Both the position numbers and the translations under genes were made by a program. This document shows positions 1-9,054 of a DNA stretch of 64,000 nucleotides, in pieces (within the stretch, counting starts at the first letter, position 1; every line of letters starts with the position of its first letter). Under the pieces are notes generated by a model. The model was not told the DNA's origin. It ran no database searches and saw only the letters and a program-made list of their open reading frames with translations. Source of the DNA: Vibrio methylphosphonaticus (GTDB lineage Bacteria; Pseudomonadota; Gammaproteobacteria; Enterobacterales; Vibrionaceae); assembly GCF_023634655.1 (NCBI RefSeq), contig NZ_JAMKMS010000003.1:124001-188000 (forward strand). Reading direction: 5' to 3'.

Positions 1-159
1 CTAAAGACTGATCTAAATCAACGTTACTTTCGATGGCATATTCGGCAAAACTTTTGTCCTAAAGTGCAAAGTTAGCACGTTCATCCCTTGCTTTAATATC
101 ACCAGTACTTGCTTTGGTTAACACCCAATGCATTCAATTATTGGAGATTAGATTAGATT
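1..159. other. Upstream sequence with possible gene remnant
   Basis: No complete gene is visible. On the minus strand a frame stays open from about 110 to 1 except for one amber codon near 61, and looks like the decayed end of an unidentified coding sequence. A purine-rich stretch (ggagatta) precedes the flavoenzyme start at 160 and may be its ribosome binding site. Confidence 0.25.
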
Positions 160-2181
160 ATGTTAAAAAAAGAGCATAACGTGCTTTTTGAACCGATGAA
201 TATCGGCTCGTTAAAACTAAAGAATCGTTACTCTATGGCCCCGATGGGCACCTTAGGTTGTGTCGATGGTGACGGCGCGTATAACAGCCGTGGCGTTGAG
301 TATTACGTGGCGCGCGCACGTGGTGGTGTTGGCCTGATCATTACCGGTGTGCAAATGGTAGAAAATGAACTTGAACAGTTCCCTATGCCTTCCCTTCCAT
401 GCCCCACCAACCATCCAACGGCTTATATCCGCAGCGCAAAAGAGATGACCGAACGAGTTCATACTTACGGTACTAAGATATTTGCACAGCTAACCGCGGG
501 TTGGGGACGTTCTTGCATTCCCGGCTTCACTCCTGAAGATAAATCCATTGCGCCTTCTGAAGCGCCGAACCGCTTCGATCCTTCAATCACCCACCGCGAA
601 CTGACCACTGAAGAAGTAAAATACTTCATCTCTAAGTTTGTTGAGTCGGCTGCTATTGCCCAAAAAGCAGGTTTTGATGGCGTAGAAATACACGCCGTTC
701 ATGAAGGCTACTTACTTGACCAATTCACGATGGAGTTTTTCAACCAACGCACAGACCAATACGGTGGCAGCTTTGAAAATCGTTATCGCTTTGCGGTAGA
801 GATTGTTGAAGGTATCAAAGCGGTTTGTGGCAAAGACTTCCCGGTATCACTACGCTACTCCGTTAAAGGCAACATGAAAGGTTTCGGCCAAGGCATTCTT
901 CCAGGCGAGCGCGCTGAAGAAGTGGGTCGAGATATGGAAGAAGGCCTCAAAGCGGCTGAATATTTGCAAAGCGCAGGGTTCGATGCTCTGAACGTGGATG
1001 CCGGCACCTATGATTCATGGTACTGGAATCACCCGCCAAACTATTTCCAACCGGGCATGTACAAGCCTTACTGCAAAGCCGTTTCAGAAGTAGTCGATAT
1101 TCCCGTACTAATGGCTGGCCGTATGGAGAACCCAGATCTCGCTTCGCATGCTGTTCAAAATGGTATTTGTGATGGTGTGTCACTGGGTAGGCCCCTGCTC
1201 GCCGATCCTGATGCGGTCAATAAGATCCGCCGAGGTCGTTTCGAAGAAGTTCGTCCTTGCTTATCTTGTCACCTTGGTTGCCTCGGTCGTATGGCTGAAG
1301 TGGGTAATCTATCTTGCGCGGTTAACCCAAGCTGTGGACGAGAGGAAGAGTTCAGATTACTACCGACACACAAAACCAAAAAGGTCGTGGTTGTCGGTGG
1401 TGGTGTCGCAGGAATGGAAGCCGCTAGAATTGCTTCTGAGCGCGGACATGACGTAGTCCTTTTCGAAAAAGGTAGCGAACTGGGTGGTAATGTCATCCCG
1501 GGTAGCCAACCTCCATTCAAGCATGATGATAAAACCTTGATTGAGTGGTTCAGCGGTGAAATGACTCGACACAAGGTCGACGTAAAACTCAACACAGCGG
1601 CAGACAAAGCATCAATTGAAAGCGAAAAGCCAGACAGCGTTATTTTCGCCACCGGTTCTCGCCCGACTCAACCAAACTGGTTGGAAGGAAAAGATAAGCC
1701 ACACGTTTTGGTCGCCGAAAAGATGTTGATGAACCCTGAGCTAATTACAGGCGACAAAGTCTGTGTAATTGGTGCGGGTTTAGTGGGCGCAGAAGCCGCT
1801 CTATGGATGGCTCAACAAGGTAAAGCGGTCACATTAGTTGAAGCATCAGACGATATCATTGGCGGCCCTCACGGCACCTGTTTTGCTAACTACCAGATGT
1901 TGAAAGAGCTTCTAGCCAAAGAACAAGTGAACGTTCTTACTTCAACCCGATTAGAACAAATCACCGATACAGGTGTTTGCCTAGACATTGAAAGCAGCAG
2001 TGTCGAAATGCTTGCTGACCACGTCGTCCTAGCGCTTGGCTACAAAGCTGAAGATCATCTACATGAAGAACTGGCCAATCAACTAGACGTTGATGAAGTG
2101 TTCAATATTGGAGACAGCCAAAAAGCAAGAACGATCATGGCGGCGATCTGGGATGGTTTTGAAGTGGGTCGTACCCTTTAA
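160..2181 (+). CDS. Old Yellow Enzyme / 2,4-dienoyl-CoA reductase-like flavoprotein
   Basis: This 673-residue protein has the two-part FadH/trimethylamine-dehydrogenase layout. Residues ~8-370 form an FMN-binding TIM barrel of the Old Yellow Enzyme type, with a HAVHEGYLLDQF stretch and a GRPLLADPD phosphate-binding end. A cysteine cluster follows at ~368-390 (CLSCHLGC and a later CAVNP), typical of the single 4Fe-4S centre. Residues ~385-673 are an FAD/NAD(P) module with two glycine-rich motifs (VVVGGGVAGMEAA and VIGAGLVGAEAA). The family reduces conjugated enoyl or enone substrates with NAD(P)H in the cytoplasm. The substrate is unknown; the nearby hydrolases suggest a catabolic role. The gene stands alone, convergent with a LysR gene. 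Confidence 0.88.
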   Translation: MLKKEHNVLFEPMNIGSLKLKNRYSMAPMGTLGCVDGDGAYNSRGVEYYVARARGGVGLIITGVQMVENELEQFPMPSLPCPTNHPTAYIRSAKEMTERVHTYGTKIFAQLTAGWGRSCIPGFTPEDKSIAPSEAPNRFDPSITHRELTTEEVKYFISKFVESAAIAQKAGFDGVEIHAVHEGYLLDQFTMEFFNQRTDQYGGSFENRYRFAVEIVEGIKAVCGKDFPVSLRYSVKGNMKGFGQGILPGERAEEVGRDMEEGLKAAEYLQSAGFDALNVDAGTYDSWYWNHPPNYFQPGMYKPYCKAVSEVVDIPVLMAGRMENPDLASHAVQNGICDGVSLGRPLLADPDAVNKIRRGRFEEVRPCLSCHLGCLGRMAEVGNLSCAVNPSCGREEEFRLLPTHKTKKVVVVGGGVAGMEAARIASERGHDVVLFEKGSELGGNVIPGSQPPFKHDDKTLIEWFSGEMTRHKVDVKLNTAADKASIESEKPDSVIFATGSRPTQPNWLEGKDKPHVLVAEKMLMNPELITGDKVCVIGAGLVGAEAALWMAQQGKAVTLVEASDDIIGGPHGTCFANYQMLKELLAKEQVNVLTSTRLEQITDTGVCLDIESSSVEMLADHVVLALGYKAEDHLHEELANQLDVDEVFNIGDSQKARTIMAAIWDGFEVGRTL

Positions 2182-2253
2182 GCTGGTTGTACCCTTTAAG
2201 CTGGTCATACTAGCTTAATGCATTTAGCAGAGAAATAGCTTAATTTTCATGCG

Positions 2254-2294
2254 ACTGTCTAGCTTTAAGTCTTATGGTCTTAAGGCTAGGCAGT
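2254..2294. terminator. Hairpin between convergent genes
   Basis: An imperfect inverted repeat (actgtctagctttaag pairing with cttaaggctaggcagt) lies between the convergent flavoenzyme and LysR genes. It has no strong T-run, so bidirectional termination is likely but not certain. Confidence 0.45.
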
Positions 2295-2327
2295 GCGGTT
2301 AGTGATGACCAAATTTAAATCAGTGAC

Positions 2328-3227
2328 TTAAGAAAAATTACTTTGGGTAAACTTGGCAGCACAGTCTGTTGCAATCTCTATAATACGTGTTTTAGATTTA
2401 TTCATCTCTGAATGTAACCCATAAAATAAAGCTATTTCTTGTCTTAAATTACCAAGCGACTCTTTAACGTTTATTTTTCTTAATTTACCTGAACAAACAT
2501 ACTCTTCAGCATTAGCAATACTTAATAATGTCCATCCTTTTTTCTGTATTTTCTTCATGAGTAGATCATTATTAGAAACAAGGTGTGTTCGGTTACTGAT
2601 TTTTGCATACCTCATTTCATTTAGCATTGCATTTTCAGTAACCAAAAAGTCTTCTGTGGTTAACTCATTAAGGCTAATCATATTATGTGAGATATTGGAA
2701 TCAACAGACGTATAAGGTGCATATTGATAAGTTCCTAAATTTATCATACCAACCTTGGTGCTTGGGTATATTTTCCCTATGGTTGGCATGATTGTAAATA
2801 ATGCTCCCCCGCTTTCTATCTCAGAAAAACTTGATTGCCGATCCCTTTGTAACCAATTAATCGAAATGTCAGGGAACTCATCCGCTATCGCGTCATCGAT
2901 ATCTGATAATAAGCATAGTGGTACTAAGTCATCGTGGTGCAAATTGATTGTGCTAATACTGGCTGAAAAGGTCGACAACGCGACGCTAAAGAACTCTTTT
3001 GATTGCCTCGTTAGATTATCGGCTCTCGGGAATAAATAGTTCGCTTGGTGTGTCGGTATCAATGCCTTGCCATTTACCTCAAACAAGTCGAAACCTAGGT
3101 TATCTTCTAGAGCTTTAACACGCTCCCGAACTGTAGCTCTTGTTTTGCCCGTTGCACGAGCCGCTCTACTGTAACTGTTGAGTTCGTAAACCGCTTTAAA
3201 ACACATTAGTTGCTCTAGTGTAATCAT
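2328..3227 (-). CDS. LysR-family transcriptional regulator (paralog 1)
   Basis: This 299-residue DNA-binding regulator has an N-terminal winged helix (~1-60) with the LysR-like run SYSRAARATGKTRATVRERV, followed by a weakly conserved effector-binding half. It is clearly paralogous to the regulator at 8034-8924: both share VRE-VKALED after the helix-turn-helix, an NWL-R-RQ segment in mid-protein and an SNND/GW stretch near residue 230. It is transcribed divergently from the beta-barrel gene at 3376, with about 150 bp between the starts, the usual LysR target arrangement. The inducer is unknown. Confidence 0.85.
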   Translation of the reverse strand: MITLEQLMCFKAVYELNSYSRAARATGKTRATVRERVKALEDNLGFDLFEVNGKALIPTHQANYLFPRADNLTRQSKEFFSVALSTFSASISTINLHHDDLVPLCLLSDIDDAIADEFPDISINWLQRDRQSSFSEIESGGALFTIMPTIGKIYPSTKVGMINLGTYQYAPYTSVDSNISHNMISLNELTTEDFLVTENAMLNEMRYAKISNRTHLVSNNDLLMKKIQKKGWTLLSIANAEEYVCSGKLRKINVKESLGNLRQEIALFYGLHSEMNKSKTRIIEIATDCAAKFTQSNFS

Positions 3228-3375
3228 TTATCGGATTTCCAATTGATTGTGTACGTATTACCCATCCATTATGTATTCGCTTGTTCCTATTTTCAAACAT
3301 ATTATTAATCAAACGAATGATGACCCGTCATCAGAATCACATAAAACTCATGATTTAGAACAAGTATTAATCCAT

Positions 3376-4176
3376 ATGACATATAAACTTACCGCCGTCG
3401 CAACGCTACTAACTTTGGCCTCTGCACCCTCATGGGTTGTGGCTGATACGGAAGAAGTCATTAACCCTGCGGACCTAACACGGGTTTACACCCAAGTCGC
3501 CGCTTTCATCAATTCTGATGCTGATATACGAACCACAGCCATGATGACAGGGGCCTGGAGTGAAAACATTCAGTTCGCAGGTTTTATAGAAGGTACTTTT
3601 GGTAATAATGAAGCCAATCTTGATGGAGAGCACAAATTAGGATTCAACTATCAACGTGGCCGAGCTCAGTACTTCCAAGTACACGCAACAGAAAGTTCTT
3701 TGTTCCCACGAGTTGGGTCCTCTACTGATGTTATACATTTATCTAGCGATGCTGGCACACTGCAAAACAGCGGCCTTGACGACACACTGTTACTATCCGC
3801 TGGCGCAATCGGACTCATAAACCCTGCATTTACACCCGGGTTTATGGCTTTCCCTAATATGGCTTACACCACCGGAAAAGTATTTGGAGAGTCAGCTGAT
3901 GGATATATGCTTAACCTTTTTATCACTAAAGAAATTAATGATTCAGGTGCATTCATTCAGTTCTGGCCAGAATACATAAACACCTCTGGCGATGTAGTCA
4001 AAATGCAATCTTATACAACAAATATACTTTTAAATTCACCTATTAAAAGTGATCGAACGCAATGGTTATTAGGCAAAATAGAGTACGGCAGTGCTGAATA
4101 TACTCTACCTGGTGGCCAAGAAATTAAAGGCAATAATGAACTCAATTTAGAAATTGGTTTGAAATTTTTTCTCTAA
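3376..4176 (+). CDS. Outer-membrane beta-barrel-like protein (paralog 1)
   Basis: The start at 3376 is chosen because it gives a clean signal peptide (MTYKLTAVATLLTLASAPSW, cut near VVA-DTEE) and matches the length of the paralog at 9055-9849; the open frame begins further upstream. The mature part is rich in alternating strand patterns and ends in an aromatic (GLKFFL), as outer-membrane barrels do. Shared blocks with the paralog include the DLTRVYTQ and DADIR segments, GRAQYFQVHA/SRAQYFQVHA and ESADGYM. No named family was recognised. It is followed after 30 bp by a secreted serine hydrolase and probably shares its transcript. Confidence 0.7.
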   Translation: MTYKLTAVATLLTLASAPSWVVADTEEVINPADLTRVYTQVAAFINSDADIRTTAMMTGAWSENIQFAGFIEGTFGNNEANLDGEHKLGFNYQRGRAQYFQVHATESSLFPRVGSSTDVIHLSSDAGTLQNSGLDDTLLLSAGAIGLINPAFTPGFMAFPNMAYTTGKVFGESADGYMLNLFITKEINDSGAFIQFWPEYINTSGDVVKMQSYTTNILLNSPIKSDRTQWLLGKIEYGSAEYTLPGGQEIKGNNELNLEIGLKFFL

Positions 4177-4206
4177 TAACGTATCTATATTCAATTAAGG
4201 GTTTTT

Positions 4207-5517
4207 ATGAAGATAACAATACTTTCAGCAGTTATTTCAGCCGTCTCTTTTTCGGCTCTTGCAAATGAAAACGCACAAGCGATGTATGAAGTCCCCGTAG
4301 AGGCAGACTATCAGGTGACACTAAGTAACTGGACACACCCTGACTATAATCACTGGGCTTTCCAAAATATGGGTATCCACCCAAGCGTAATGGTTGCTCG
4401 AGATGGTCATGTCTCAGTCCTACCTGAAAAACTCAACCCAAGTATTGCCAACATGGAGTTTGAATACGCAGGAACACACTATACGGTTGAAGAAGCGATG
4501 GTTAATGACCGTACCGATGGGTATGTAATCATTAAAGATGGTCACATTATTCACGAAGAATACTTTGGTACTTTTGGCGCCAAAGACCACCACATGTGGG
4601 CATCAAGCACAAAGTCACTAATTGGCCAGGCTATTGGCCTCCTTGTAGAACAAGGCAAGATAGATACCGACAAGACTGTAGAGAGCTATATTGAAGAGCT
4701 AAAAGGAAGCCACTTTGGTAAGCAAACCGTAAGAACAGTTCTCAATATGACGTCTGCGCTTAATTACAGTGAAGATTACGCCAATATCACTCCAGGAACC
4801 GTTCATTATGAATATTTCCGTCGACTAAATTTAGTTCCTGCTTTTGATTTAATGGCTATCGACCCAACAAAAGACGCGACACCTCGTGGGATTCTAGAAT
4901 TTGCACCGCATTTCAATCAAAACCCAGACCTCACCGTCAACCATAAGTATGAGTACCACTCCCCCAATGTTGATGTTGCTGGTTGGCTAATTGCGCGAGT
5001 ATCAGGCCAATCTCTGCAAGATTTTATTGCTGAGAATATATGGTACAAGCTAGGAGCTGAACACGACGCCGCCTTTATGACCGATATGACATTCACTCCA
5101 GTTGCAACAGGAGGCTTCACGACCACCTTAAGAGACTTCGCCAGGGTAGGAATGGTCATTGCCAACAACGGTCAGTACAACGGTGAACAAATATTCTCTG
5201 AGGCATGGATAAAAGATAGCTTCAATCTAAGCGATGACGAAAAGCAACACATGAATCGTAGTGTTTATAAGGACAAAAATTCAACTGTATATGATGAGTG
5301 GCTTGAGGGTTATAAAAACTACCTTTGGGTTCACGACAGTGAAAAAGGAATCGCAACATTTCGTGGAATATTTGGCCAACATCTTTACATTAACCAAGAA
5401 AAGAATCTTGTTATAGCGACCTTTTCTTCTGCAGAAACCGCATCAAATGCAGCAAGGACCACCAACCGTCCTCGGTTAGCGGCGTTTGAAGCTATCGCGG
5501 ATAGTTACAAACAATAA
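4207..5517 (+). CDS. Secreted beta-lactamase-fold serine hydrolase
   Basis: This 436-residue protein has a signal peptide (~1-19, ending SALA-NE) and is predicted periplasmic. It carries the class C beta-lactamase/6-aminohexanoate-dimer hydrolase core: the S-S-T-K nucleophile motif at residues 133-136 (MWASSTKSL) and a YHSPN motif, equivalent to YxN, before VDVAGWL. The family hydrolyses amides or esters such as lactams, oligomeric amides and short esters; substrate is unknown. It is the second gene of a two-gene unit with the barrel protein, and a strong terminator follows. Confidence 0.82.
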   Translation: MKITILSAVISAVSFSALANENAQAMYEVPVEADYQVTLSNWTHPDYNHWAFQNMGIHPSVMVARDGHVSVLPEKLNPSIANMEFEYAGTHYTVEEAMVNDRTDGYVIIKDGHIIHEEYFGTFGAKDHHMWASSTKSLIGQAIGLLVEQGKIDTDKTVESYIEELKGSHFGKQTVRTVLNMTSALNYSEDYANITPGTVHYEYFRRLNLVPAFDLMAIDPTKDATPRGILEFAPHFNQNPDLTVNHKYEYHSPNVDVAGWLIARVSGQSLQDFIAENIWYKLGAEHDAAFMTDMTFTPVATGGFTTTLRDFARVGMVIANNGQYNGEQIFSEAWIKDSFNLSDDEKQHMNRSVYKDKNSTVYDEWLEGYKNYLWVHDSEKGIATFRGIFGQHLYINQEKNLVIATFSSAETASNAARTTNRPRLAAFEAIADSYKQ

Positions 5518-5530
5518 GTTACCTCTAGAA

Positions 5531-5565
5531 TACAACAAAGGCTCGATGTTCGAGCCTTTGTTGTA
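5531..5565 (+). terminator. Strong hairpin terminator
   Basis: A perfect 15-bp stem (tacaacaaaggctcg with cgagcctttgttgta) and 5-nt loop lie 13 bp after the serine hydrolase stop. The T-rich 3' arm supports rho-independent termination. Confidence 0.8.
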
Positions 5566-5741
5566 TAGTAATGCCTGTTAGAATGTTGACTAGACAACAT
5601 GCTTGACCTAATCACACTCGCACGATTCACCTTTCACCTTTCACCACCAAGTGACATCCATCAGTCCCCCTGCATTCCATCACTCGTACAATACTCAATC
5701 TACCCGACCAAAGTCAGTGTCGCTATTAGGTACGTAAAGTG

Positions 5742-5882
5742 ATGGACGCGTCCAACACGAGTACCGTTTCTTCTCAATTTACTGTCACTCAAGTAGAAAT
5801 GCAGCTCATCACTTCACCCTTTTCAGTGACCTTGCCAGGTCGAGTATTTATTGATGGGATTGAAGAACCCCGTCAATATTAA
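5742..5882 (+). pseudogene. Possible remnant of an efflux adaptor N-terminus
   Basis: A 46-codon frame contains SPFSVTLPGRVFIDGIEE, weakly reminiscent of the N-terminal beta segment of RND membrane-fusion proteins (LPGRV followed by an E-x-R-P-Q region). It has no signal sequence or strong RBS and ends inside the opposing amidohydrolase stop region. It may be a relic or chance. Confidence 0.2.
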
Positions 5883-7849
5883 CGCTGCCAAGCATCGGCC
5901 AGTACTCGCTGGAAGTACAAACTGCTCTCACAGATGTCTGTTCCATGTGCATGATTATGCCCAAAGCTGTTTCGCCCTTGGTGGCTATGCCCTTCATATT
6001 GATTGAGTTGATTCAGTACCAGCAAGTTACGTTTGCTACTCTTAATACCCGCATTGCCTACCGAAATTTCGGCCGGTACGCCGCGATAAACCGTCGCATG
6101 TACATCAATCTGATTAATGGTTTCTGGCGCAACTTTATATGGATTCGCCTCTAGTACAGTAAAGTCTGCGTATTTTCCTGGTTCGATGCTGCCAATGTTG
6201 TCTTCTAGACGAGCGGTGTATGCCGCATCAATAGTGATGGCTTTCATCGCTTCGTCAACAGTAATGCGCTCTTCTGGCCCCATCACGGTATCACCAGATA
6301 ACCCAATGCGGTTAACGGCTGCCCACACGAGTGACAACGGTTGAGCTGGAGCCATTGGCGCATCAGAATGCAGGGATAAATGCCCACCAGCATCGATGAA
6401 TGAACGACCACGAGACATCACCGAAGCTCGCTCTTCACCCAGCCCTTCCTCACTGTATAGCTCAGAAAGAATGTGCGTGTAATACGGATTCACACTGAAG
6501 TTGGCACCTAACTCCACAGCGCGAGGAATATCGTCTTTGTCCGTCATTCCTAAGTGGTGGAAACCCATGCGGTGATCGTCACGTGACTTCTCTTTCTGCA
6601 TTTTCTCAACGATTTCAATGGCAGTTTCAAATCCTAAATCGCCATTCGCATGAACAATGATCGTATAATCGTCTTCCCAGTATGGTCGCATGCTGTCTTC
6701 GAGTTGTTCCGGCGTTTGCAGCCATTCGCCTTCATGACCGTCGATATAGCCGTCTTTCATCATCATGAGCTGACTGTACATAGCACCGTCAGAGAACAAT
6801 TTCACAAACTTAGGTAGCCATTGGATTTGCGCTTCGCCTGCCATGATTTCAGTTTGTGCTTCGGCCATCAACTTGCCTTTCTCTGAATCGTAGCCAGCCA
6901 TCGCATATGAGACATTTCCAGCCGGAATCAACCAATAATCCATCGGGAAATTATCATCCAGCAAGATATTAACCATTTGCTGATACAATGCAGGCGTTGC
7001 GATTACACCTGGGTCAACCGCCGTGGTAATACCGCCAGAATGGACATAATCGCGCGTTCTTTCCATACCCGTCGCAAAACGGCCCGATTCGATAAGGTAC
7101 TGCATCACGCTTGGAGCAAGCATTTTCATACCATTCTCAAAAGCATGCCCTCTTTCCCAGTTAAGTTGTTCCGACGCTGGGCCTTCAACCTGCCAATCTG
7201 ACTGGTTCCAACCTAACATTTCCATAGCGGCATCGTTGACGAAAAACTCATGTGCGCTGCGATGCCACACAAGAATAGGACGCTCTTTTGAAATATTATT
7301 TAATACTTCACGGCTCATGTCGCTACCGTGGAAATAATGGTGGTAGCCCCAAGTAATAATTGGCTCCCCTTCAGGCTTTTCTGCGTGCAGTTGATTTAGC
7401 CTTGCCTTGTAACCTTCACTACCAATCACGCCTTTTCTCTCCTCCCAAGGGAAATTCCAATCGGCAGGTGTAATGAAGTCCATTCCTAAAAACATCGCGC
7501 TCATCCAAAGGTGGATGTGTGGCTCCACAAAGCCCGGCGTGACCACTTTATCGGCATAATCGCGATTGATGCTGAAGCCTTCTAATTCAGAATACTTAGC
7601 TTTCAATGTTACTTTATGCCCGACTTCTACTATCTTTCCGTCTTGAACAACAACAGCATTGGCTCCCTCAAGAGTATGCTCTGACATCGTGATCAGTTCA
7701 CCCGTTGCAAACAGCGTCACGGGGCCATCAGAAGCTAAGTCAGTCACGGGTTTTTCGACATCTGAAGGAGAAGGAGAAGGAGAAGGAGAACAGCCCATAA
7801 TCAGTGCCATGCTTGACGCGACTAAAGACAATTTAAAATGAGAATACAT
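5879..7849 (-). CDS. Lipoprotein amidohydrolase (YtcJ-like, amidohydrolase_3)
   Basis: The start at 7849 is preferred over an open frame reaching 8011, because it begins with a lipoprotein signal peptide whose lipobox is ALIMGC (Cys20). This gives about 656 residues. A composite-sheet N-terminus (LITMSEHTLEGANAVVV) is followed by the metal-binding PHIHLW motif near residue 115, later active-site segments (IIVHANGD, HHLGM, SLHSDAPM) and a C-terminal EPGKYADFTVL return to the sheet domain. The family hydrolyses amide or cyclic amide bonds. After the lipobox is a Ser-Pro repeat encoded by a hexanucleotide repeat. It is divergent from a LysR gene, its likely regulator. Confidence 0.85.
   Translation of the reverse strand: MYSHFKLSLVASSMALIMGCSPSPSPSPSDVEKPVTDLASDGPVTLFATGELITMSEHTLEGANAVVVQDGKIVEVGHKVTLKAKYSELEGFSINRDYADKVVTPGFVEPHIHLWMSAMFLGMDFITPADWNFPWEERKGVIGSEGYKARLNQLHAEKPEGEPIITWGYHHYFHGSDMSREVLNNISKERPILVWHRSAHEFFVNDAAMEMLGWNQSDWQVEGPASEQLNWERGHAFENGMKMLAPSVMQYLIESGRFATGMERTRDYVHSGGITTAVDPGVIATPALYQQMVNILLDDNFPMDYWLIPAGNVSYAMAGYDSEKGKLMAEAQTEIMAGEAQIQWLPKFVKLFSDGAMYSQLMMMKDGYIDGHEGEWLQTPEQLEDSMRPYWEDDYTIIVHANGDLGFETAIEIVEKMQKEKSRDDHRMGFHHLGMTDKDDIPRAVELGANFSVNPYYTHILSELYSEEGLGEERASVMSRGRSFIDAGGHLSLHSDAPMAPAQPLSLVWAAVNRIGLSGDTVMGPEERITVDEAMKAITIDAAYTARLEDNIGSIEPGKYADFTVLEANPYKVAPETINQIDVHATVYRGVPAEISVGNAGIKSSKRNLLVLNQLNQYEGHSHQGRNSFGHNHAHGTDICESSLYFQRVLADAWQR
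7764..7790. repeat. Hexanucleotide microsatellite (GAAGGA)4
   Basis: Four-plus units of gaagga encode the Ser-Pro repeat just after the lipid-modified Cys of the amidohydrolase. Unit loss or gain would change linker length without shifting frame. Confidence 0.85.
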
Positions 7850-8033
7850 AGAATTCACCAATAATATTATTAAGGTTTCTGGTCCATAGCTTTTACCCGA
7901 ATGCAGTGACAGACGACTCGCGTGATCCGGCTCTAATAAACCCATCCTTGGTATCGATGAATGAACAATATCACTATATATTCGTTCCAAGTAACTCAAC
8001 AAGATGGGCAAAACCCATCATTTAAGGGAATCT

Positions 8034-8924
8034 ATGTTTTCGTATGAACATCTCGCCGCCTTCTGCGCTACTCTAGAGGAAGGCAGTTACAGTCAAGCGG
8101 CCAAAAAGTTAGGGAAAGATCGCACCACGGTTCGTGAACAAGTTAAAGCCCTCGAAGACAGCTATGCTCTGACGCTGTTTGATATTCAGGGTAAGAAAGC
8201 GGTGCCATCGAAAGAAGGGGATGCAATCTATCGACATGCGAAGTTGCTGGTGCATAACACTGAACGCCTCAACTCTAGAATGATGGATAACTACAAAACG
8301 GAATTCACTTCATTTGATATCTACCACGATATTCTCGTACCTAATTCGCTTATTGTTCATGTCGATCACTATATAAAGAGAGCTTTCCCTCTCATCAAAG
8401 TAAATTGGCTCCATAGAAACAGACAAGACATTCTCCATGAAGTCTCTTCTAAACCGAACGCACTCGCTCTCATGCAATATAGACTGCATAACAAGACCGA
8501 ACAGAACTATGAATATATACACCTTGGGTCCAACGAACTCGCGGTATTCTGTAATCCAAACCACCCCTTAACCAAGGTAAAGCCTCTTGGTATCGGTGAT
8601 TTAGAGCTAGCCAAACAGTATGTCAGTGAGAACCACATCCACTCTTTGGCCGAAGTGTTCTCCGTTTCTATCGATCAACATATCGTCAGCAACAACGATG
8701 TCCTTCTTGCTCTTCTTCAGCATGACGGATGGGCATTCAGCAGCCGTGCATTAGTGGCACCGCTAGTCAAAACGGGTCAGTTAGTAGAATTACCAACTGA
8801 GGAAATTGTCGCATCGCTTAAAATTGGGCTCTCGTTCTACTATCCGATTTCAATGAAACGCTCACATGAGCTAGAAGGGTTACAGAGCGTTCTGCGGGCC
8901 TACGCAAAAGAGCATTTGAATTAA
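8034..8924 (+). CDS. LysR-family transcriptional regulator (paralog 2)
   Basis: The start at 8034 is chosen because an aaggga ribosome site lies 7 nt upstream and the protein then begins MFSYEHLAAF, the normal LysR start; an upstream in-frame ATG at 8004 is less likely. It has 296 residues: a winged helix at ~1-60 (SYSQAAKKLGKDRTTVREQV) and an effector domain. It is paralogous to the regulator at 2328-3227. It diverges from the lipoprotein amidohydrolase, and a second barrel-protein paralog lies downstream on the other strand, so the regulator/barrel pairing occurs twice. Confidence 0.86.
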   Translation: MFSYEHLAAFCATLEEGSYSQAAKKLGKDRTTVREQVKALEDSYALTLFDIQGKKAVPSKEGDAIYRHAKLLVHNTERLNSRMMDNYKTEFTSFDIYHDILVPNSLIVHVDHYIKRAFPLIKVNWLHRNRQDILHEVSSKPNALALMQYRLHNKTEQNYEYIHLGSNELAVFCNPNHPLTKVKPLGIGDLELAKQYVSENHIHSLAEVFSVSIDQHIVSNNDVLLALLQHDGWAFSSRALVAPLVKTGQLVELPTEEIVASLKIGLSFYYPISMKRSHELEGLQSVLRAYAKEHLN

Positions 8925-9004
8925 TCGGTCTTCATCGTCACGCTAGGAGGTATGGATTAATAACAGTCAGATAAACGCCCATCCTTGGGCAAGTTTCCTC
9001 AAAA

Positions 9005-9048
9005 TTAAGTCACGAGAACCTCTATATTAAGTCACGAGAACCTCTATA
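9005..9048. repeat. 22-bp perfect tandem duplication
   Basis: The unit ttaagtcacgagaacctcta plus ta occurs twice in tandem just downstream of the minus-strand barrel gene. It probably arose by replication slippage. No regulatory meaning is evident. Confidence 0.9.
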
Positions 9049-9054
9049 TTAAAA

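Noticed and set aside
5518..5741. Regulatory RNA after the serine hydrolase
   Set aside because: Beyond the terminator hairpin no further structure or promoter could be supported.
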